Virus record (IMG/VR): IMGVR_UViG_3300042991_000725
Location: 123,632-154,404 of that record
Length of the DNA: 30,773 nucleotides
Direction: 5' to 3' (one strand)
Origin: a virus
Below, piece after piece: positions 22,237-28,580 of the stretch. The notes under the pieces are model-generated. The model was not told the DNA's origin, made no database searches, and worked only from the letters and a program-made list of their open reading frames with translations. Position numbers and translations under genes: made by a program. Position 1 is the stretch's first letter. The number at the start of each line of letters is the position of its first letter.

Positions 22237-24735
22237 ATGGCAAATGGATGGTGGAGGAATGCAGCGGCCGATAACAATTTAAATAATGCCGCAAACTGGT
22301 ATGATGCAGAGTCTGGTGGCAGTCTTTTGGGTCGTGTACCAACTACTGGCGACAATGCTTATTTTTCGGCGACTGCTTCTTCGGCCAACGCCACTGCTTC
22401 TGCTGTTTTTGCTTGCGATGCGATTGATTGCACTGCGGCAGGACATGGTGGCACTGGTGACTATGGCGGCACAATTGATTTTGCAACCTTTGGTCTTACG
22501 CTGACTGAAATTTCCCAGTTTGAGGATGTTGATTTTGGTTCTGGCACACACACAGTAGCTTTCATTTATTTCAAGGGTACTGTTGATTTTGCTTCTTGTA
22601 CGATAACTTTTTCTTCGGTCTGCAGTCTTAACGGTGCAACAAGCGTGACCAAGGGAACGAGTACATTAAAGTTCGCTGGTACTACCGATTTGATAGCAGG
22701 GAGTGGTTCTGGGAAGGACGACTTCTACAAAATAGAGGTTGTTTCTGGGACTTTGACACACTACGATTCTTACGATTGGACAATTTCGAATAACTTGAAG
22801 GTTGATGGAACACTTTCAATTCCAAATGGCAGGAAAGAAACTCTTACTGGAACAGCTACAGTCACAGGGTCAGGAACAATTAGTAATGCTTCTACAGGCA
22901 AGATTGTTTATGCATCTACTGCCACATATGATTTTGCAGGAACTCAATCTGCAATCGTAGAATTCAAGGAATCTTGCACAATAAATGCACATACTTACGG
23001 TGATGAGGTTCGAGTTTATAATGACGCCGGAACTGGAACTGTTACGATTACTCCGGGAGCTGGGACGCACACCTTCAACGGTGATATTAGCAATGAGGGA
23101 ATGGTGGCTGGAGGCACATGTATCTTTGCTCTCAATACAAACAATCCAACCTTTGATGTCAACGGTTCTGTGACATTCAGCGCTACCGATGGAACATTCA
23201 CTGTCAATTTTGGAACCTCTACTATAGATTGTTGTTGCAATGTTAATATCCAAGCCATAACTACCATTACCGGAACCCCCACTTGGAATCTCACCGGGGC
23301 AGGAGCGGGCACGCAAACAATTGAGTTCTTCTATATGAATGTAGGGAATATCGTAGTGAATGACGCCGGAGCCACAAAGCGATTTTCGTCTGACGGTTTC
23401 ATTTGCACCAATTTTACCTTGACTGCTGGAACGGTAGACAATTCTGCGAATAATCCGCCGATGACTATAAAAGGCGATGTTGTGATAGATGCTGGAGCTA
23501 CATACACTTATGGATCAGGGACAATCACTATAGCCGGGACGGTAGCGCAAGATATAGATTTTGGCGCGAAAAGAGTCGAGAATTTGGTAGTGACGAATAA
23601 CTCTGCGATTGTTACTTTCTCTAATGATTTTGATACTTATAACTTCTTGTGCACTGTTATAGGGGCACAATTAGTTTTCTATGCAAGTGGTCTTTTCAAT
23701 ATTATAGCCGGTGGTTTATTTACAGTGACCGGGAACAGTTCTACAGATACAGTAATTAATTCTGGTACTGTAACTAGTCCAGCTTATATTGATTTGCCAC
23801 TCAAGACAAATATTGCATATTGTGACATAAGGGACATCCATAATACGAGCATAACAACACAGGATGTTTCGTTCTGTGATGATTTGACTGGCAATAGCGG
23901 TTTGATTTTCGTAGAAGCGTATATTTGGAATGGGGGGGGGGGAGACGAATTGGCTACGACTGGGGCAAATTGGATTGGCGGTAGCGTTCCGGCAGCTGGC
24001 TATCCGCTTTATTTTGGATCGACAAGCCCGAAAAACTGCACATATGATCTTTCCGCAAATTATACAAATATGGATCTCGATATGGAGTATACAGGGACAG
24101 TTACCCTTGGAGCGAATTTAAACATATCTGCAAATTTGACAGTTAATAATGGAGTATTAGATTTCGGTAGTTCTAATTCTATTGAAATAGGCGGCACATT
24201 AACGTTGGCTTCTGGTGGTGGGTTTGTTTTGAATGATGCAAATGTTTACTGTCTTGGCGATGTTAGTTTGGACGGCGGTGCGTCTCTATCCCCAGGAAGC
24301 AGCATTATCCACATCAATGGAACGGTCGTGCAAGACGTTTCTATCAACAACTTGCCCATTTACGACATCAATTGTTCAAACACTACGTCGTTGATTACAT
24401 TCTCGACTGGCGTCATTGGGAATAGCTTTGTAATACAGCCGTCTGTTTATATTCAATTCCAAGATAACGAGACTTTTGTTTTTGATAGTCTGGATTGGCA
24501 AGGTAAAGGTACTGACCATATTTATCTAGAGAGTGTTTCTGGTGGAGCGTGGTATCTAGACGTAAGCGGCACCGCCATTGTTAACTATGTCGAAGTGTCA
24601 GATTCAGACGCGTCTGGTGGTATTGAAATAGAGACTACAAACTCTTTGGACAATGGCGATAATATCAACTGGGTTTTTGGTCCTACTGGTTTGCTGAAAG
24701 TTGGTAATCACCTTTTGCTTATGGGCGTTGGATAG
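22237..24735 (+). CDS. Large beta-solenoid-like virion surface/tail protein
   Basis: 832 residues, strongly enriched in Gly, Thr, Ser, Asn and Val, with many short repeats of the form xGTVTFxxxxTTLxGT, as in beta-helical or autotransporter-like adhesion proteins. It starts with ANGWWRNAAADNN...ANWYDAESGG...VPTTGDNAYF, and a second copy of that WNGG...ANWxGG...VP lead-in appears near residue 564. The molecule therefore seems to be two consecutive solenoid units of about 560 and 270 residues. The second begins at an 11-G tract. It resembles the 27048 product in style and composition. Tail fibre, baseplate-linked spike or head fibre are possible. No enzyme motif is seen. Confidence 0.6.
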   Translation: MANGWWRNAAADNNLNNAANWYDAESGGSLLGRVPTTGDNAYFSATASSANATASAVFACDAIDCTAAGHGGTGDYGGTIDFATFGLTLTEISQFEDVDFGSGTHTVAFIYFKGTVDFASCTITFSSVCSLNGATSVTKGTSTLKFAGTTDLIAGSGSGKDDFYKIEVVSGTLTHYDSYDWTISNNLKVDGTLSIPNGRKETLTGTATVTGSGTISNASTGKIVYASTATYDFAGTQSAIVEFKESCTINAHTYGDEVRVYNDAGTGTVTITPGAGTHTFNGDISNEGMVAGGTCIFALNTNNPTFDVNGSVTFSATDGTFTVNFGTSTIDCCCNVNIQAITTITGTPTWNLTGAGAGTQTIEFFYMNVGNIVVNDAGATKRFSSDGFICTNFTLTAGTVDNSANNPPMTIKGDVVIDAGATYTYGSGTITIAGTVAQDIDFGAKRVENLVVTNNSAIVTFSNDFDTYNFLCTVIGAQLVFYASGLFNIIAGGLFTVTGNSSTDTVINSGTVTSPAYIDLPLKTNIAYCDIRDIHNTSITTQDVSFCDDLTGNSGLIFVEAYIWNGGGGDELATTGANWIGGSVPAAGYPLYFGSTSPKNCTYDLSANYTNMDLDMEYTGTVTLGANLNISANLTVNNGVLDFGSSNSIEIGGTLTLASGGGFVLNDANVYCLGDVSLDGGASLSPGSSIIHINGTVVQDVSINNLPIYDINCSNTTSLITFSTGVIGNSFVIQPSVYIQFQDNETFVFDSLDWQGKGTDHIYLESVSGGAWYLDVSGTAIVNYVEVSDSDASGGIEIETTNSLDNGDNINWVFGPTGLLKVGNHLLLMGVG
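23932..23942 (+). repeat. Eleven-G homopolymer in the surface-protein gene
   Basis: Eleven consecutive G encode Gly566-Gly568 and part of Gly569, immediately before the second solenoid unit. A one-base slip would replace the last 270 residues with a short out-of-frame tail. One alternative frame stays open only to about 24121. Confidence 0.9.
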
Positions 24736-24743
24736 GGGGTAGT

Positions 24744-25022
24744 ATGTCACCTAGGAAAGATTTGTCAGATACTCAGATACTCACGGCCATATATGAAAAT
24801 GTCATAGAGACCAATGACAAGCTAAATAGCATACATGTTGAGTTTGTCCAACATATAAGCGACAAAAGTATACATTCTGCTCATGAAATATGCGAAAAAC
24901 TAAAGACCCATTTGATAGAAGCGCATGACGATAAGATACTGGGGATAAAAGCGAAAATTGCCTATGTAGTTGTAGTTTTCGGTGCTTTATTGACATTTAT
25001 TATTTCTAAGTTCTCTAAATAA
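24744..25022 (+). CDS. Small single-pass membrane protein (XhlA/holin-like build)
   Basis: 92 residues: a hydrophilic, probably coiled-coil N-terminal 65 residues (NVIETNDKLNSIHVEFVQHI, KLKTHLIEAHDDK) and one C-terminal membrane segment (AKIAYVVVVFGALLTFIISK, residues about 71-88). That layout is shared with XhlA-type lysis accessory proteins and with some tail-assembly or anchor proteins. There is no signal peptide. It is followed one base later by a second membrane protein, suggesting a pair. Assignment to lysis is a guess, since no endolysin is visible nearby. Confidence 0.55.
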   Translation: MSPRKDLSDTQILTAIYENVIETNDKLNSIHVEFVQHISDKSIHSAHEICEKLKTHLIEAHDDKILGIKAKIAYVVVVFGALLTFIISKFSK

Positions 25023-25023
25023 T

Positions 25024-25743
25024 ATGGGAAAAGACAAACTTACTCTAGAGCAAAAAGCCGAAATATATAAGACGGGCAGAGAGTATGTTATAGAAACAAA
25101 GAGTAAATTTGCTAAGGTTTGGGATTTTTTGAGTCGTAGCAACTGGTCGGTTCTTATTATAGTGATCGTTAGTTTCATGTCTTTATTATGGTTCCATAAC
25201 AATATTCTTAAGCCGTTCATGTTTAGGGTTATGGGGATACAGAAAACTGTAAATGGATATGTTGAGATTCAGCCAGAGTTCGAATTGTTTAGTGAGGCTC
25301 CGCCTACACGTGAATGTAGTACAAAGATCACATTAAAGGGTAAGGTTGAGGATGGGGGCAAGCTTGTAAAGAAAGACCTTTCTTGTTTTGTTGATAATAA
25401 GGGTCGAGTATATGCAAAACGTGAAGATGTTAGCAGTATTCACGTAGTAAATAAAGAAGCAAAGTTTGATTTCAGGTTCCAGCCGGGGATTGGCGTATTA
25501 TATTCTCCTATGACTGATGAGATCGAAGATATTATTAATGGTGCCATATTTGTCAGTCCATTGGAAATATATCGTAAAGTTGATGTTGATATTTATGCGA
25601 ATCATCTTCGTGCAGGAGGCGGATTGTCTATTAGATTGCCGTGGCGCATGTTGTCTAATACATTTGTAGGTGCTGGCATTGCTGTCCCATATGACAATCT
25701 TGTAATACGCGAAGGTGTTATTTATTGTAAGGTTAATTTCTAG
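25024..25743 (+). CDS. Membrane-anchored protein of unknown function
   Basis: 239 residues. After a charged N-terminal 40 residues there is one membrane segment (WSVLIIVIVSFMSLLWF, about 41-57), then a soluble C-terminal part of about 180 residues that would face the periplasm or exterior. Segments such as CSTKITLKGKVEDGG, CFVDNKGRVYAKRED, KFDFRFQPGIGVLYSP and GAGIAVPYDNLVIREG are beta-rich, with a Gly-rich end. I do not recognise the family. It starts one base after the stop of the previous small membrane protein, so they probably act together at the cell envelope, perhaps in lysis, superinfection exclusion or DNA entry. None of these is shown. Confidence 0.55.
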   Translation: MGKDKLTLEQKAEIYKTGREYVIETKSKFAKVWDFLSRSNWSVLIIVIVSFMSLLWFHNNILKPFMFRVMGIQKTVNGYVEIQPEFELFSEAPPTRECSTKITLKGKVEDGGKLVKKDLSCFVDNKGRVYAKREDVSSIHVVNKEAKFDFRFQPGIGVLYSPMTDEIEDIINGAIFVSPLEIYRKVDVDIYANHLRAGGGLSIRLPWRMLSNTFVGAGIAVPYDNLVIREGVIYCKVNF

Positions 25744-25752
25744 GAGCACAAA

Positions 25753-26214
25753 ATGTCAACAAATTCTTCACTTATAGGCTGGATTCGTTCAGATGTGGGC
25801 GACGACGCAACTACCCCCAAATATACTGATGCCAACATCAATACTTATATCGACAAGGCTGTCAATGTTATATTGCGCAGTAGGCTGGGCACAGATGACT
25901 TTAATTACACTTCGGCTAGTGGAGTCTTGGACCCAGATCCTTCTGGTGTTACTCATAAAGAGTGTGCTGTAAAAGAGCTTGTTGTTTTTACTGTTGAAGA
26001 CATTATTTATAAACGTGAATATAGGGATAGTACACGTAAGGGCATTAAAATTCAGGACGGAGACACGTCTGTTGATACAAGCGCCGCAATCGGCGGATAC
26101 AAGGATTTGATTTATGGAAAAGATGGATCAATTATAAAGTTAGAGAGAGCGATAAGAAGTTTTGTTCTTTGTTCCGGTGACGGGTCTGGAGGAGGCGCTT
26201 CGGCGTATTACTAA
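25753..26214 (+). CDS. Probable head-tail connector/adaptor protein
   Basis: 153 residues with the pattern of phage adaptor proteins of the gp6/HK97 kind. The opening SLIGWIRSDVGD...YTDANINTYIDKAVNVILR is a helix carrying the typical DxxIxxxIxxA spacing. Then KECAVKELVVFTVEDIIYKRE forms a long helix, with a KGIKIQDGDTSVDTSAA loop and a C-terminal helix ending in a Gly/Ser-rich tail. Such proteins sit as a ring below the portal. The preceding TTCTAGGAGCACAAA leader gives an AGGAG site. It lies some 10 kb past the portal, farther than usual, because the tmRNA island and surface genes intervene. Confidence 0.6.
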   Translation: MSTNSSLIGWIRSDVGDDATTPKYTDANINTYIDKAVNVILRSRLGTDDFNYTSASGVLDPDPSGVTHKECAVKELVVFTVEDIIYKREYRDSTRKGIKIQDGDTSVDTSAAIGGYKDLIYGKDGSIIKLERAIRSFVLCSGDGSGGGASAYY

Positions 26215-26292
26215 ATGCGTAATTTTGTTAAACCAAAGTTAAATGCCGATCAACAAAAAATGGTGTGTAAGCTGGTTATAGCCTATTATTAA
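26215..26292 (+). CDS. Possible 25-residue micro-ORF
   Basis: An ATG directly after the connector stop opens 25 codons (MRNFVKPKLNADQQKMVCKL and five more residues). The closest purine-rich ribosome site is 15-20 bases upstream inside the connector's Gly-rich codons, which is far. It fills the gap before the next gene but has no recognisable motif. It may only be spacer. Confidence 0.25.
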   Translation: MRNFVKPKLNADQQKMVCKLVIAYY

Positions 26293-26303
26293 GGCATAAA
26301 AAA

Positions 26304-26549
26304 ATGATTATTCCTCCATATGTAGAACTATGTTTGATGCCCCAAGAACTTTATTCAGAGATACCTTGCAACTTTGTACTGAAGAAGTTGGGTCGTCCTT
26401 GGATGGTTGGTAAGCGGGTTGGCGTTTTGTTTGATGACGTAGCCCAAGGGCGTAAGTGGTTGGTGTATTATTTTGAGCAGGAGCCTTCCAAAGGAACTTA
26501 TAATGGGTGGACTGCCCAAGAGTACGAGATAGAGGCATACAATGGCTAA
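26304..26549 (+). CDS. Small protein of unknown function
   Basis: 81 residues with an AAGG site in front. Mixed alpha/beta with Trp and Tyr: KKLGRPWMVGKRVGVLFDDV then GRKWLVYYFEQEP and WTAQEYEIEAYNG. The KR-V and W-LVYY pattern recurs in the next gene (GKRIVQTHS, FWILVYYMG), so the two may share a small beta-barrel fold, SH3-like in look. Its last eight bases overlap the next start, indicating coupling. No function can be given. Confidence 0.5.
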   Translation: MIIPPYVELCLMPQELYSEIPCNFVLKKLGRPWMVGKRVGVLFDDVAQGRKWLVYYFEQEPSKGTYNGWTAQEYEIEAYNG

Positions 26550-26859
26550 CCCCACCAAAGAAGAAGTTTTGGCTATGCCTCTGGTCGATTGGGTAGAGGA
26601 CGACTGCTCTTTCAAAATCGGCAATTCAGATACTCAGTGGCATGAGGGCAAAAGAATAGTACAAACCCATTCTACTGACAACAAGAAGTTCTGGATTTTG
26701 GTTTATTATATGGGCTTAGATGGTTTTACGAATCTTTATGGCACAAAGGTGAAAGTTAAGGAGGCAAAAACTAAGAGGTGTTTGAATTGCGATGGATTAG
26801 TAGAGGAAGACGGTAAATGTATTAAGGATTCAGATAGGAATAAGGTAAAGGATAAATAA
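26542..26859 (+). CDS. Small protein with Cys pair and basic tail
   Basis: 105 residues. The first 75 resemble the previous gene product in pattern (WHEGKRIVQTHSTDNKK, FWILVYYMGLDGF). The C-terminal part holds CLNCDGLVEEDGKC, a possible metal-binding or disulfide element with three Cys, then a highly charged KDSDRNKVKDK end. Function unknown. It overlaps the previous gene by eight bases, and its TAATG stop doubles as the start of the degraded GIY-YIG gene. Confidence 0.5.
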   Translation: MANPTKEEVLAMPLVDWVEDDCSFKIGNSDTQWHEGKRIVQTHSTDNKKFWILVYYMGLDGFTNLYGTKVKVKEAKTKRCLNCDGLVEEDGKCIKDSDRNKVKDK

Positions 26860-27018
26860 TGGCAACTAGAGAACAAAAAGACGTTACCTATATCTATGCC
26901 TTATGCGATCCGGATACGGAAACTGAGTGACGATAATGGATTAAGTAATGCAAATATTTATAAAGTTGTTTGTGGAAAATATAAACAATGCAATGGATGG
27001 AGTTTCATTTCTAAATAA
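26859..27018 (+). pseudogene. Internally deleted GIY-YIG homing endonuclease remnant
   Basis: An ATG at 26859 gives MATREQKDVTYIYALCDPDT and then quickly stops at 26928-26930. VTYIYALCDPDT is the usual opening of GIY-YIG nucleases (family YIYxLxDPxTgeiRYIGKT). In another frame, 26929-27018 reads DDNGLSNANIYKVVCGKYKQ then CNGWSFISK and a stop, resembling the C-terminal IENR1/NUMOD-type DNA-binding repeat of homing endonucleases. The central catalytic part (RYIGK, conserved Arg and Glu) is missing, so about 150 or more codons were lost. The two pieces are the ends of one former mobile nuclease gene. Confidence 0.7.
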
Positions 27019-27047
27019 CCTATAGAAAAAAAGAACGAGGTAGCATA

Positions 27048-28580
27048 ATGGCTGCAAGAACGTGGACAGGCGCGGTAGACGCGGATGGAAATAATAGCGG
27101 AAATTATTCCGGTGCTGGCGCATTGTTGACATCAGACGACTTGACTTGGAATGGTTCTGCTGTCGGCAATTGCACTTTCACTGGCGCTCTTTCTGTTAAA
27201 TCTTTGACCGTTAGTTCTGCGTATACGGGGGCGTGGTCAGATGGAGGTCAAACTTTAACTCTTGCTGGTGGTTTTAATTTTGATGATAGTGGTGCAGGGA
27301 TAATTGCGTTCACAGGAACGGTAAATGTAACAGCCACAGGAACTTGGGCAAGCACTCTCAGTTTGAATAATTTGACTACTACGGCAGGGACTTCTGCAGT
27401 TACAATATCTGGAACAGTTATCGTCGCAGGAACATATACTAATTCAAATACCGGAACAGTGTCGGTTTATACGGGGACACTTATTTTCCAGGGCAATATT
27501 GCCGGTGCTGGTACGGGGGTTTTTGGTGGAGGTTCAGGAAATGCGGATTTTCAATTTACTGGAACTGGCGATAAAACATTTACATATGTGGCCTCCACGT
27601 TTGGTGCAGGTAGTGGGACAATAACTATTAATAAAGCATCAGGGAGACTATCTCTCCAACAGAATTCTTCTTGGTTGGGGAATATTGCTATTTCCTCTGG
27701 AGAACTTAATTGTAATACAAAGACCTTTACTATGATCACAGCACTAAAAACATTGACTGTGGGGGGAGGTACATTTACGGGTAGTAGCGCTACAAACACT
27801 TTGCGTAGCGTCAATATGTCGAGTGGGGTATTTACTGCAACAAGCGGAACTGCTGCAGTGCAAGGAAATTTTGTTGTATCGGGAGGAACATTTACGCATA
27901 GCAATGGGACTGTCAATGTTGGATTAACGAGTACAACATGTACTGTTACTTGCGCTCAAGATTTTTATAATCTATCAGTGCCCAACGCGGCTTCTGCCGT
28001 TATGGAGTTTGGCTCAAATATTGCAGTGACCAATAATTTTGGTGGTTCTGCAGGCTCACAAACTGCCACTGTTGATACAAAAGGTTATAATTTGACGGTC
28101 ACTGGGACTTTAAATATAGGAATCTCAGGCATTGCAACTTTTAAAAATACAGGCGATGAAACAATTGCTTATGGAACATTGTCGTTGGGCTTATTGTCAA
28201 ATGTAATGTATACCGCCACTTCCGGAACTCGCAGTATTCGTAATTGGGCGTATGTGAGTCTTACAATCAATGGAGCTGGTGGGACATTTACTTGTGCTAC
28301 TGCGAAGATTTGTACTGGCACTTTGACAATGTCTGCCGGAACATTTGGCGATAGTGGTCAGTCTTTAACTGCGGAAAGTTTCGCTTGGACTGGCGGAACG
28401 TTGATTCGTCCTTTTGTGATTTTCACAACAGGTGGGACCGAATGGACCTTGCCTGCAGAGGCTGATGTTAAAAATGGAGATTCGGTTGGTATGGGCACGG
28501 GAACGTATATACCGAGTGGCGGTGGCGGTGGAGGTTCAATAATCGGCTCTAGTATTATAACAGTCCTGGAGGTAGTATGA
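27048..28580 (+). CDS. Second beta-solenoid-like virion surface/tail protein
   Basis: 510 residues of Gly/Thr/Ser/Asn-rich repeats, including many TGTVxVxxGTLxFxG and SGGTFTxSxGT turns (ISGTVIVAGTYTNSNTGTVS, VSGGTFTHSNGTVNVG), typical of parallel beta-helices. It starts RTWTGAVDADGNNSGNYSGAGALLT with the W-G...NYSGAG lead-in also used by the 22237 product, so the two are probably related. The C-terminal part ends in a Gly-rich linker (SGGGGGGSIIGSS). It follows the GIY-YIG relic and a GAACGAGGTAGC leader. It overlaps the tail-fibre gene by ATGA, which suggests the two proteins are made together and may form one structure. Confidence 0.58.
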   Translation: MAARTWTGAVDADGNNSGNYSGAGALLTSDDLTWNGSAVGNCTFTGALSVKSLTVSSAYTGAWSDGGQTLTLAGGFNFDDSGAGIIAFTGTVNVTATGTWASTLSLNNLTTTAGTSAVTISGTVIVAGTYTNSNTGTVSVYTGTLIFQGNIAGAGTGVFGGGSGNADFQFTGTGDKTFTYVASTFGAGSGTITINKASGRLSLQQNSSWLGNIAISSGELNCNTKTFTMITALKTLTVGGGTFTGSSATNTLRSVNMSSGVFTATSGTAAVQGNFVVSGGTFTHSNGTVNVGLTSTTCTVTCAQDFYNLSVPNAASAVMEFGSNIAVTNNFGGSAGSQTATVDTKGYNLTVTGTLNIGISGIATFKNTGDETIAYGTLSLGLLSNVMYTATSGTRSIRNWAYVSLTINGAGGTFTCATAKICTGTLTMSAGTFGDSGQSLTAESFAWTGGTLIRPFVIFTTGGTEWTLPAEADVKNGDSVGMGTGTYIPSGGGGGGSIIGSSIITVLEVV

